14,546 bases of DNA from JAFAGX01 sp035623255. Its GTDB lineage: Bacteria > Acidobacteriota > Terriglobia > Terriglobales > Acidobacteriaceae. The position numbers and the translations under genes are program-made. Each line of letters starts with the position of its first letter. The stretch's first letter is position 1. Shown one piece after another: positions 6,615-12,858 of the stretch. Under the pieces are notes generated by a model. It was not told the origin of the DNA, did no database searches, and saw only the letters and a list, made by a program, of their open reading frames with translations. The stretch spans positions 1 through 14,546 of the forward strand of contig DASPTU010000026.1 in the NCBI GenBank assembly GCA_035623255.1, in the 5' to 3' direction.

Positions 6615-9003
6615 CCGCCAATTCTTTTTGTTGAAATCTAGGAAATTGCCTTGCCCGGTGGGACGACGCACCCGTACTTTGTTTGGTGCTCGTGGCCGAA
6701 TGATGATCTTCTCCCTCACCTTTGTCGTTTTCGCTTCCACTGCGCATTCCACCGATGATCCCGCAACTGTTCTGAAACGCGCCTTCGAGACCGCCAAATT
6801 CGCTCTTCTTGCCGGAGATCTCCCACAGGCCGAGCGCCGCTACGACGAGGCCATTACCCTCGGCCTGCGACAACTTGCCAATCTATCCGCCTCGGAATCT
6901 CGCTTCGATGAGGCTGCACGTGAGCTTGACGAAGCCCTCAAGCTCACACCTGCGGACGCCGGGATCACCAGCGACGCTGCCGTTGCCTTGTTTCGCGCGG
7001 GCGAGGTCAACAAGGCTCGCCAACTTGTTGCGTCCCTCCTCGTTACAGATCCACGGCAGGCGCGTGCGCTGAATGTCCTTGGACGCATCGATCTCTATCG
7101 CGGCGACTTCGAATCCGCTATCGACGAGCTGCGAGCCTCGATCACCCTTGACGATGACTTCGAGACTTCTTACTTTCTCGGCATCGCTTACCTGAAGGCT
7201 AAACGCTTTGCTGATGCCCAGCAGTGGTTCCAGCATTTGCAGGCAAAGATGGGTGATTCCGCCGCTCTGCACGTTTTGATTGGCCGGGCTTATTCCATAG
7301 CGCATTTTCCGGAGCCTGCCGTCGCCGAATTCCGAAAAGCTATCGAACTCGATCCCGGGTATCCCCATGCTCATGGCCTGCTTGGCTATTCCATTCTCGA
7401 ACTGCGCGGCGAAGAAGCCTACCCGCAAGCCCGAGTCGAATTCGAAAAAGAGTTGCAGGTTCACCCTGATGATTACAATGCGCTCCTGCTTCTTGGTATT
7501 TCTGCCGTTGCTTTGCGCGATTTTTCCGCGGCCGAAAGTGCTCTGTTGCACGCCACGCGACTCCGCCCCAATGAAGCATTCGCCTATCTCTATCTCGGCG
7601 AAATCTTTAGCGAAACCAAGCACATCCCCCAAGCCGTCGAAGTCCTCGAAAAATACATTCGTCTCGTTCACGATCCCGAAGAAGTTCCGCGCGACATCAG
7701 CCGCGCCTATTACCTTCTCGGGCAGGGCTTGCGCCGCCTCGGCCAGCTGGACGAGGCACAAAAGGCGCTTTTGAATTCCCAACGATACCGCGAAGCCAAA
7801 TTTCGCTACGACACCGAGCACATTTTCGACGAGCCGGGAAAACCTCCCGACGGTGACAGCCACACTTCCAATCGCGTTGAGGGAATTTTAGAATCCGGCG
7901 CTCCGGACGAACAGAAAACTGCGCGAGCCATATTCCAAGGAGGCGTCCCGGAAAGCGCTTCCGGGGGTGCATCAACGCAGCTTGCTGAGGCCTCCGAAAC
8001 CAAGGCGGCCAAGGAATACCGCAGCTTCGTGCAGGAACTTCTGGCCAGTTCTTACAACGACCTTGGGGTCATGCGCGCCAAGGGTTCAAATTTCGCCGAA
8101 GCTGCAAGACTCTTCAAACAAGCTGCCGTTTGGAAACCTGAGCTTCCTGGCCTAGATCGGAACTGGGGCCTCGCCTGCTACCGCGCGCAGCTCTATTCCG
8201 AGGCTATTCCCCCGCTAGAGCGTCAGCTCGCCGCGTCGCCCGGTGATGCCCTTGTTCGACAACTTTTGGGCCTCAGCTATTTCATGACCGACAAGTTTGA
8301 CAAGACCGCTGAGGTACTCAGGCCACTTCTCAATAATCCGCCTGATGATGCTGGCCTTCTTTTTGCTTGGGGCACATCTCTCGTCCGAACTCTACAGCCT
8401 GAAACGGCTGCAGAAATCTTTCGTCGTTTGCTTGAGCGAAATGCCAACGATCCCAAGGTTCACTTTCTCCTCGGCCAGGCCTATGCACAGCAAAAGGACT
8501 ATGCGAACGCGCTCGCTGAGTTTCACCGCGCTGTCCTGCTCGACCCAGGTCTCCCCGAGGCGCACTACTACAGCGGTCTCGTTCACCTTCGCCAGAGCGA
8601 TTTTGAATCCGCTGTTAGCGAATTCCGTTCCGAGCTTGAGATTCGCCCAGATGATCCCCTCGCCGGCTATCACCTGGGTTATGCGCTTCTCCTCCAAGGA
8701 CAAACCGCAGCTGCTGCTACGATTCTCCGCAATGTCGTTGAAGCCAAACCCGATTACGAAGTGGCACAGTTTGAGCTTGGCCGCGCGCTGCTACTATCCG
8801 GAGATGCTACGGGTGCCATCGAGCGCCTCGAGACTGCAAAAAAGCTCCTTCCTGACCGCGATGCTACCTATTTTCAGCTGAGTCAGGCGTACCGCCGCGC
8901 TGGGCGATTGCCGGAAGCGGAGCAAGCTTTAGCTGCCTATCAGAAGTTAATCGAGACGAATCGGTTAAAACGTCGACAGAGCCTCGAAGCCATTGATCCC
9001 TGA
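6601..9003 (+). CDS. Large exported tetratricopeptide-repeat protein
   Basis: The 800-residue product is almost wholly TPR helix pairs. By eye there are about 17 or 18, in two blocks (roughly residues 55-400 and 476-790) separated by a charged, Gly/Ser-rich linker at about 408-470. Clear units include ALNVLGRIDLYRGDFESAI, VHFLLGQAYAQQKDYANAL and AHYYSGLVHLRQSDFESAV. TPRs are protein-docking scaffolds; no catalytic domain is visible. MMIFSLTFVVFASTAHS at residues 34-50 looks like a signal-peptide core, so the protein is probably exported or anchored. The GTG start at 6601 has a good ribosome binding site but gives an unusually long basic n-region. The ATG at 6700 would give a normal signal peptide but has no convincing site. 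It overlaps the preceding ASPIC/UnbV gene by 14 bases, so the two products are probably made together and may interact. Confidence 0.87.
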   Translation: MEQSDRQFFLLKSRKLPCPVGRRTRTLFGARGRMMIFSLTFVVFASTAHSTDDPATVLKRAFETAKFALLAGDLPQAERRYDEAITLGLRQLANLSASESRFDEAARELDEALKLTPADAGITSDAAVALFRAGEVNKARQLVASLLVTDPRQARALNVLGRIDLYRGDFESAIDELRASITLDDDFETSYFLGIAYLKAKRFADAQQWFQHLQAKMGDSAALHVLIGRAYSIAHFPEPAVAEFRKAIELDPGYPHAHGLLGYSILELRGEEAYPQARVEFEKELQVHPDDYNALLLLGISAVALRDFSAAESALLHATRLRPNEAFAYLYLGEIFSETKHIPQAVEVLEKYIRLVHDPEEVPRDISRAYYLLGQGLRRLGQLDEAQKALLNSQRYREAKFRYDTEHIFDEPGKPPDGDSHTSNRVEGILESGAPDEQKTARAIFQGGVPESASGGASTQLAEASETKAAKEYRSFVQELLASSYNDLGVMRAKGSNFAEAARLFKQAAVWKPELPGLDRNWGLACYRAQLYSEAIPPLERQLAASPGDALVRQLLGLSYFMTDKFDKTAEVLRPLLNNPPDDAGLLFAWGTSLVRTLQPETAAEIFRRLLERNANDPKVHFLLGQAYAQQKDYANALAEFHRAVLLDPGLPEAHYYSGLVHLRQSDFESAVSEFRSELEIRPDDPLAGYHLGYALLLQGQTAAAATILRNVVEAKPDYEVAQFELGRALLLSGDATGAIERLETAKKLLPDRDATYFQLSQAYRRAGRLPEAEQALAAYQKLIETNRLKRRQSLEAIDP

Positions 9004-9042
9004 TCCCTGGTCTTGCGCGGTGATGTTATTGACAAGCAGGCC

Positions 9043-9060
9043 CGCCAGTCGAAACTGGCG
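9043..9060 (+). terminator. Stem-loop after the plus-strand TPR gene
   Basis: CGCCAGT-CGAA-ACTGGCG is a perfect 7-bp inverted repeat with a 4-base loop, starting 39 bases after the stop codon. On the minus strand the loop reads TTCG, the stable tetraloop sequence. The following bases AAACAAAC are not a T-run, so it is either a factor-dependent terminator, an mRNA end stabiliser or a repeat element. Confidence 0.35.
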
Positions 9061-9090
9061 AAACAAACAGGCTGGAGCCAAGATTGAGAT

Positions 9091-9114
9091 GCCTGTGCCT
9101 CAGGCAGACGCCTG
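9091..9114. repeat. Mutually exclusive stem-loops built from CAGGC/GCCTG
   Basis: GCCTG (9091-9095), CAGGC (9101-9105) and GCCTG (9110-9114) lie in a row, so the middle element can pair with either flank. More copies of the pentamer lie nearby (CAGGC at about 9069, GCCTG at about 9124). This may be a degraded repetitive extragenic palindrome or an unusual terminator cluster between convergent genes. Confidence 0.3.
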
Positions 9115-9309
9115 GTAAGTCGTGCCTGCTCAGACGGTCGACGCAACACTAGCTCGGAGTTTACTAGCAGGAGTCTCGAAACCTAAGGTCTTTCTCGAGC
9201 GTTGATTCAAGCGAAGCCAGAAGTGGTCGAGCTGCGCTTGAGAATAGGCAGACAGATCGGTGCCTCGTAGGTGATCTGAGATGACTGCGGTTTTCGGTGC
9301 CCACGATCT

Positions 9310-9326
9310 CTGCCGTGGATCGGCAG
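9310..9326 (-). terminator. Stem-loop immediately after the minus-strand TPR gene
   Basis: CTGCCG-TGGAT-CGGCAG is a perfect 6-bp inverted repeat with a 5-base loop, four bases past the stop codon of the minus-strand gene. An overlapping alternative stem uses CCACG (9301-9305) and CGTGG (9314-9318). No T-run follows on the minus strand, so intrinsic termination is only a possibility. Confidence 0.3.
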
Positions 9327-9329
9327 ACT

Positions 9330-11597
9330 TCAGGGGCGAATTGGCGGCGCCATTTTATCCGTTTCAGCATGTACGGGAGTGAAGTCTGTTGCGCTGTGGG
9401 CAGCTCCATAGGCTTGACTCCCAGTGCGGCTCCTCTGTTGCTCGGCGAGGGCATTCAATCGAGCGAAGATCGCACGCTCCTCTTCCGCCTTCTCCGGCAT
9501 CATTGCCTTGGCGTAAGCCTTCGCGAGATTGAAGTGAATTTTTGGACTACTCGGAGCCAGTTTGCTGGCCACTTCCAATTCATGTACAGCCTTTTCTTCA
9601 TGCCCCAAGTCCAGATAGGCACGCCCCAGAAGATAGTGTGTTTCGGGAGAATCTGGAGCGAGCTCGACAGAACGTTGCGCTGGCGCCATCGCGTCCGCGG
9701 CCCGATGCCGCTTCAACGCGATGGAGGCAAGCGTGATGTAAGGCAATTCACTCTCGGGGGAGATTTCCGATTCTTTTCGGAGTTGCACTTCGGCTTCGTC
9801 ATATTCCGAAAGAGCAGCCAGAGCTGTACCGTATGCGTAGTGCAGGAATGGCGTCGCGGGATATTCTTTCAATAGGGCCTGCAACTTGGGCAAGGCCAGA
9901 TTATATTTGCTTCCCGTCAGCCACATGGTGACATCCCCTGCAGATTCCACGAGAGCCGTCTTGGCCGGCTCGAGTTGGGCTGGCAGCAACGAAATTCGCA
10001 GTAACGCCATCCCCAGCGCTATCCGAATCTCCTTGTCGATCGTTCCTTGACCAAAGACGGAGGCCAAGACCCCAATGGCTTCTTCAAATTGGCCACTTCG
10101 ATTGAGCAAGATGGCCAGGCGGTATTTTGCGAGTCTCACGTCCTTCGCGCTGCCTCCCAATCCCAGTTCATCGCCGCGCTGCAAATGAATCAATGCGTTG
10201 CTATAGTCCTTCATCTCAAATTCAGCTAGTCCTAGCATTGCCCAAGCAGTTCCAAGATTTGGCATCCGCTCTACCAGAATCTTCAACGCAGCAATGGCTT
10301 CGGGAAAGCGTCCGCTTGAATAGGAGAGCATGGCCAAACTCCACCTGCCCTCCGGCCATTCAGGACGCAATTGCAAAGCCTTTTGATAGCTCTCAATCGC
10401 CAGGTCGGTGTTGCCCGCAGCTTGCGCCGCTGCAGCCTGTTGCGCGAGTTCGCCGAAACTCATAGGGGATGGCGTGTTGGTAAGATTCGCTGCGCCTTGC
10501 GAGATCCCCTCGGTTCCGACGGCAGCGTGTATGGAGTACAGACTAATAATCGCTTCCTCCCGCAGCGATTTCTCCGGAGCTAGCTTTGTTGCGACTTCGA
10601 GTTCTATAGCTGCCCTTTCCTTCTCGCCTAGCGCTTGCAGAACCTGTCCGAGGGCTCGGTGGGCGGAGGAGGAGTCCGGCGCCAACTTCACCCCTTCTGC
10701 TGCAGCTTGCGATGCTTCCTCCGAATGGTGCAGGCGAAGCTGGAGTTGACTCATTTCGATCCAAGGGAGGGAGCTCTTTGGCGAAACGCGAGTCTCTTCC
10801 CGCTGCTGGGCCAATGCGTCCTCGTCCCGTGCGGCAAATGCAAGTGCTTTCCCATATGCGTAATGTAGATACGGAGTGTTCGGATTGTCCTTCAATACAG
10901 AAGAGAATGCACGAAGCGCTTTGACAGAGTCTCTTTGCGCAATTGCTGCGGCAGCTTCGCCCGCCCCATGGACCAGCGCGTCCAGGGAAGGGTCGACTTC
11001 TTCGGGCACAAGCGGCACGCGCAGCAGCGCCAAGCCGAGCAAAACTTTCGCCTGAGGCGAGAATTGGCTTTGTCCAAAGCTGGCAGCTAGGACCGACACT
11101 GCCTGTTCAAACTCGCCACTTCGATTCAGAAGCAGAGCCAGATGATAATTTGAGACCCGCGCCAACTGCGGATCGTCCTCGTTTCCTAAAATCAATCCCC
11201 TTTTCAGATGGTAGAGGGAATCGGCGTATTCTTTCGTCTCGTATTCACAAAGCCCAAGGAAACTCCACGCCTGTCCGGCGCTTGGAGCGAGGTCCACTAG
11301 CTTTTGGAAGGCGGGAATGGCCTCTGAATACCGGTCGCTATCATAGAGCGTCGTTCCCAGGTACCACCATCCCTCCGCCCAATCCGGTCGCATTTGGAGT
11401 GCGCGTTTGTAATCGTGAATTGCGTCATCTAATTTGCCAGCTTCGCGTGCACCGTCCGCTGATTTCGCCAAGGATTCAAAACTTGCAGAAGAGGCTTCTC
11501 CCGGTGCTTGAGCAAAATTCACGCCCGCAGAAAAGGCCAGCAAAAGGAAGGAGGGAAGGATTCTCGAAAAGAATGGATTCGGTGGTTTAACTCGCAA
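9330..11597 (-). CDS. Exported TPR protein made of two homologous halves
   Basis: The product has 755 residues. A signal peptide (residues 1-30, core ILPSFLLLAFSAGVNFAQA) is followed by TPR units throughout. Residues 39-344 and 380-686 are clearly the same module repeated: SFESLAKSADGAREAGKLDD aligns with SFGELAQQAAAAQAAGNTDL, ALLLNRSGEFEQAVSVLAASFGQ with AILLNRSGQFEEAIGVLASVFGQ, and TPYLHYAYGKALA with TPFLHYAYGTALA. The last residues (about 715-755) are a low-complexity polar tail. No enzyme motif is visible, so a protein-binding scaffold in the periplasm or at the envelope is the best reading. The TTG start is chosen because GGGAG lies seven bases upstream and the signal peptide begins directly. 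It is transcribed towards the plus-strand TPR gene and may be functionally related to it, although the two are not close copies. Confidence 0.87.
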   Translation of the reverse strand: MRVKPPNPFFSRILPSFLLLAFSAGVNFAQAPGEASSASFESLAKSADGAREAGKLDDAIHDYKRALQMRPDWAEGWWYLGTTLYDSDRYSEAIPAFQKLVDLAPSAGQAWSFLGLCEYETKEYADSLYHLKRGLILGNEDDPQLARVSNYHLALLLNRSGEFEQAVSVLAASFGQSQFSPQAKVLLGLALLRVPLVPEEVDPSLDALVHGAGEAAAAIAQRDSVKALRAFSSVLKDNPNTPYLHYAYGKALAFAARDEDALAQQREETRVSPKSSLPWIEMSQLQLRLHHSEEASQAAAEGVKLAPDSSSAHRALGQVLQALGEKERAAIELEVATKLAPEKSLREEAIISLYSIHAAVGTEGISQGAANLTNTPSPMSFGELAQQAAAAQAAGNTDLAIESYQKALQLRPEWPEGRWSLAMLSYSSGRFPEAIAALKILVERMPNLGTAWAMLGLAEFEMKDYSNALIHLQRGDELGLGGSAKDVRLAKYRLAILLNRSGQFEEAIGVLASVFGQGTIDKEIRIALGMALLRISLLPAQLEPAKTALVESAGDVTMWLTGSKYNLALPKLQALLKEYPATPFLHYAYGTALAALSEYDEAEVQLRKESEISPESELPYITLASIALKRHRAADAMAPAQRSVELAPDSPETHYLLGRAYLDLGHEEKAVHELEVASKLAPSSPKIHFNLAKAYAKAMMPEKAEEERAIFARLNALAEQQRSRTGSQAYGAAHSATDFTPVHAETDKMAPPIRP

Positions 11598-11609
11598 AAC
11601 AGATCTCCC
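11595..11609 (-). promoter_or_regulatory. Ribosome binding site deciding the TTG start of the minus-strand TPR gene
   Basis: On the minus strand GGGAG (complement of 11605-11609) is followed by seven bases and TTG (complement of 11595-11597). No ATG near the signal peptide offers a better start. Part of the site can pair with the neighbouring CTCCCC stretch, so a small hairpin could reduce initiation. Confidence 0.5.
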
Positions 11610-11701
11610 GGAGGGGAGTAGAACTCGACCTCCAACGATAGCATAATCAAATCCGAGCGTATGGTTTTATACCTTTCCTTTTTGTTTCTGATATGAGGCG
11701 A

Positions 11702-11800
11702 TTATTTCCATTCGATGCTTTGTGAAAGTCCGCCAACTGAAACATCAAAAGTGCCAGGCTCGATGATCCGTTTGTTCTCCGGTCCAATGAAGAAACTCGT
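11702..11800 (-). pseudogene. Possible remnant of the C-terminal end of a glycoside hydrolase family 3 enzyme
   Basis: The minus-strand frame gives SFFIGPENKRIIEPGTFDVSVGGLSQSIE and then stops. This resembles the last strands of the fibronectin-III-like domain that ends many GH3 beta-glucosidases, where ...VVEPGTF.V.VG..S is conserved. Only about 30 residues match and no upstream part of such an enzyme remains in the window; the rightward side is occupied by the arsR promoter. The similarity is from memory and short, so chance cannot be excluded. If real, it marks a recombination junction at the left edge of the arsR cassette. Confidence 0.38.
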
Positions 11801-11858
11801 GTCGGTACACCAGCCGCAGAGGTGGCAGATTGGAACGACAAAGTCGCCTAAATATGCC

Positions 11859-11888
11859 TTGACACGTATATACCTTGGCGCGTATATA
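11859..11888 (+). promoter_or_regulatory. arsR promoter with overlapping palindromic operator
   Basis: A consensus -35 TTGACA (11859-11864) and -10 TATATA (11883-11888) are separated by 18 bases. The spacer and -10 box hold the inverted repeat TATATAC (11867-11873) and GTATATA (11882-11888); CGTATATA also occurs as a direct repeat at 11865 and 11881. Such symmetry across the -10 element is what a dimeric winged-helix ArsR repressor would bind, so autoregulation is likely. The -10 box ends only six bases before the ATG at 11895, so transcription should start at or next to the start codon. Confidence 0.7.
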
Positions 11889-11894
11889 AGAAGC

Positions 11895-12284
11895 ATGGAA
11901 TCAGCGTTCGAAATCATTGCGGAGCCGCACCGCCGCGCGATCTTGAGCCTGCTGGTCTCGTCCCAACAGTCGGTGGGAGAGATCGAGCGTCAGCTTGGTA
12001 TGCCGCAGCCGACCGTGTCAAAGCATTTGCGAGTGCTGCGCGAGGCCGGTTTCGTGGAGTCCACGGTGGATGCACAGCGACGTCTCTACCGGCTGAAACC
12101 TGAACCATTTCAGGAGATGGATGCCTGGCTGGCTCAGTTCCGCCGGTTCTGGTCCGCTCACGTAGATGCTCTCGAGCGCCACCTCGACCGCATGGAACAG
12201 TCTATGGAGCGGGCCATGGATCGGGTAACACCAACGAAAAGGAAGACAAGAACAAGAACGGCGCGGCGCAAACCGCGAACATGA
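11895..12284 (+). CDS. ArsR-family winged-helix repressor (non-metal type)
   Basis: The 129-residue protein starts MESAFEIIAEPHRRAIL, the usual N-terminus of ArsR regulators paired with AHSA1/SRPBCC genes. The HTH lies at about residues 30-55 (SVGEIERQLGMPQPTVSKHL, with the recognition helix in PTVSKHLRVLREAG). The wing follows with VDAQRRLYRLKP, then a C-terminal dimerisation helix AWLAQFRRFWSAHVDALERH and a basic Arg/Lys tail. There is no Cys at all and no ELCVCDL metal site, so it is not a classical arsenic or metal sensor; its inducer is unknown. Upstream in-frame codons exist back to 11715, but they cross the promoter and the family match begins at 11895. No ribosome binding site is present because the message should be leaderless. 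The stop overlaps an ATG of the following reading frame. Confidence 0.9.
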   Translation: MESAFEIIAEPHRRAILSLLVSSQQSVGEIERQLGMPQPTVSKHLRVLREAGFVESTVDAQRRLYRLKPEPFQEMDAWLAQFRRFWSAHVDALERHLDRMEQSMERAMDRVTPTKRKTRTRTARRKPRT

Positions 12285-12286
12285 AA

Positions 12287-12301
12287 AAGGAGAATGAAAT
12301 G
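12287..12301 (+). promoter_or_regulatory. Ribosome binding site deciding the start of the VOC gene
   Basis: AAGGAG at 12287-12292 is six bases before the ATG at 12299. This favours 12299 over the earlier ATG at 12281, which overlaps the arsR stop but would place the site inside the coding sequence. Confidence 0.7.
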
Positions 12302-12691
12302 AAAATCAAAGTGATCAGCGTATACGTGGACGATCAGGATAAGGCCCTGCGGTTTTATACGGAGGTGCTGGGCTTTGCCAAGAAGACCGATTTCAGTCAG
12401 GGGCCCTATCGCTGGCTGACGGTGGCGTCGGCCGAGGAGCCGAACGGCACGGAGTTGCAGCTGGCGCTGAACAACAACCCCGCGGCCAAAGCGTATCAGC
12501 AGGCGATTTTTCAACAGGGCCAACCCGCCGCCAATTTTTTCACCGACGACATCAAAGGCGACCACGAGCGGATCAAGGCGCGCGGCGCCGAGTTCACGAT
12601 GCCGCCCACCGACGTGACTGGCTCGACCATTGCGATGCTGAAAGACACCTGCGGCAACCTCATTCAGGTCACGCAACTGAAGCGTTGGTAG
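12299..12691 (+). CDS. VOC-superfamily (glyoxalase/bleomycin-resistance fold) protein, metal site largely absent
   Basis: The product has 130 residues and one VOC domain of two beta-alpha-beta-beta-beta modules. Module 1 contains VISVYVDDQDKALRFYTEVLGF and WLTVASAEEPNGTELQLAL. Module 2 contains PAANFFTDDIKGDHERIKARG and TIAMLKDTCGNLIQVTQL. Aligning by eye with glyoxalase I, the first His ligand is replaced by Val, the second-module His is absent and the final Glu is Gln in CGNLIQ; only the Glu in TELQL remains. Lactoylglutathione lyase activity is therefore unlikely, and binding of a hydrophobic or antibiotic-like ligand is an alternative. Close relatives are usually found next to ArsR and AHSA1 genes, as here. 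It is the second gene of the arsR unit, 14 bases after the arsR stop. Confidence 0.87.
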   Translation: MKIKVISVYVDDQDKALRFYTEVLGFAKKTDFSQGPYRWLTVASAEEPNGTELQLALNNNPAAKAYQQAIFQQGQPAANFFTDDIKGDHERIKARGAEFTMPPTDVTGSTIAMLKDTCGNLIQVTQLKRW

Positions 12692-12708
12692 AGGGGACGT
12701 TCAACCGG

Positions 12709-12858
12709 ATGGCAACCCGTTGGCTAGTTCAGTTGCGCCGGTTCTGGTCCGCGTACGTGGATGCTCTCGAACGGCACCTCAACCGTATGCAGCGGTCTAT
12801 GGAGCGGGCCATGGATCGGGCGACAGCAACGAAAAGGAAGACCAGGAGAAGAAGATGA
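12709..12858 (+). pseudogene. Duplicated 3' fragment of an arsR gene (49 codons), between the VOC and SRPBCC genes
   Basis: From 12721 the DNA repeats the arsR segment starting at 12126, with about 19 differences in 132 aligned bases (roughly 86% identity by hand count). The frame is kept. It can be read from ATG at 12709 as MATRWLVQLRRFWSAYVDAL, then ERHLNRMQRSMERAMDR and TATKRKTRRRR, matching the dimerisation helix and basic tail of the intact ArsR; the DNA-binding part is absent. The stop TGA overlaps the ATG of the SRPBCC gene (ATGA at 12855-12858), and the copy contains the AGGAG (12844-12848) that gene uses. It is probably the end of a second arsR lost by deletion. Whether the peptide is made is unknown: the nearest GAGGGG is about 12 bases before the ATG. 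Confidence 0.8.

Larger units (their letters stand above)
9004..9329. other. Convergent intergenic region with several hairpins
   Basis: The two long TPR genes end facing each other across this 326-base gap. I see no coding sequence. It contains a 7-bp stem at 9043-9060, a cluster of CAGGC/GCCTG pentamers at about 9069-9128 that can pair in more than one way, and a 6-bp stem at 9310-9326 next to the minus-strand stop codon. None carries a clear T-run on either strand. Confidence 0.5.

Noticed and set aside
6883..7863. Minus-strand open frame of 326 codons opposite the plus-strand TPR gene
   Set aside because: It is a shadow of the TPR reading frame; repeat-rich genes with this codon use keep the opposite strand open. 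No motif or ribosome binding site supports it.
10943..11590. Plus-strand open frame of 215 codons within the minus-strand TPR gene
   Set aside because: Arg/Pro-rich shadow sequence with no recognisable domain; the minus-strand product has a signal peptide and TPRs.
11715..11894. Sixty-codon N-terminal extension of ArsR
   Set aside because: It would run across a consensus promoter and operator, and ArsR homology begins precisely at the ATG at 11895.
12158..12676. Minus-strand open frame of 172 codons over arsR and VOC
   Set aside because: It overlaps two clear family members on the plus strand and encodes nothing recognisable.
12720..12854. N-terminal extension of the SRPBCC protein by 45 residues
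   Set aside because: These bases are the duplicated arsR tail read in another frame; a good ribosome binding site and domain homology place the start at 12855.
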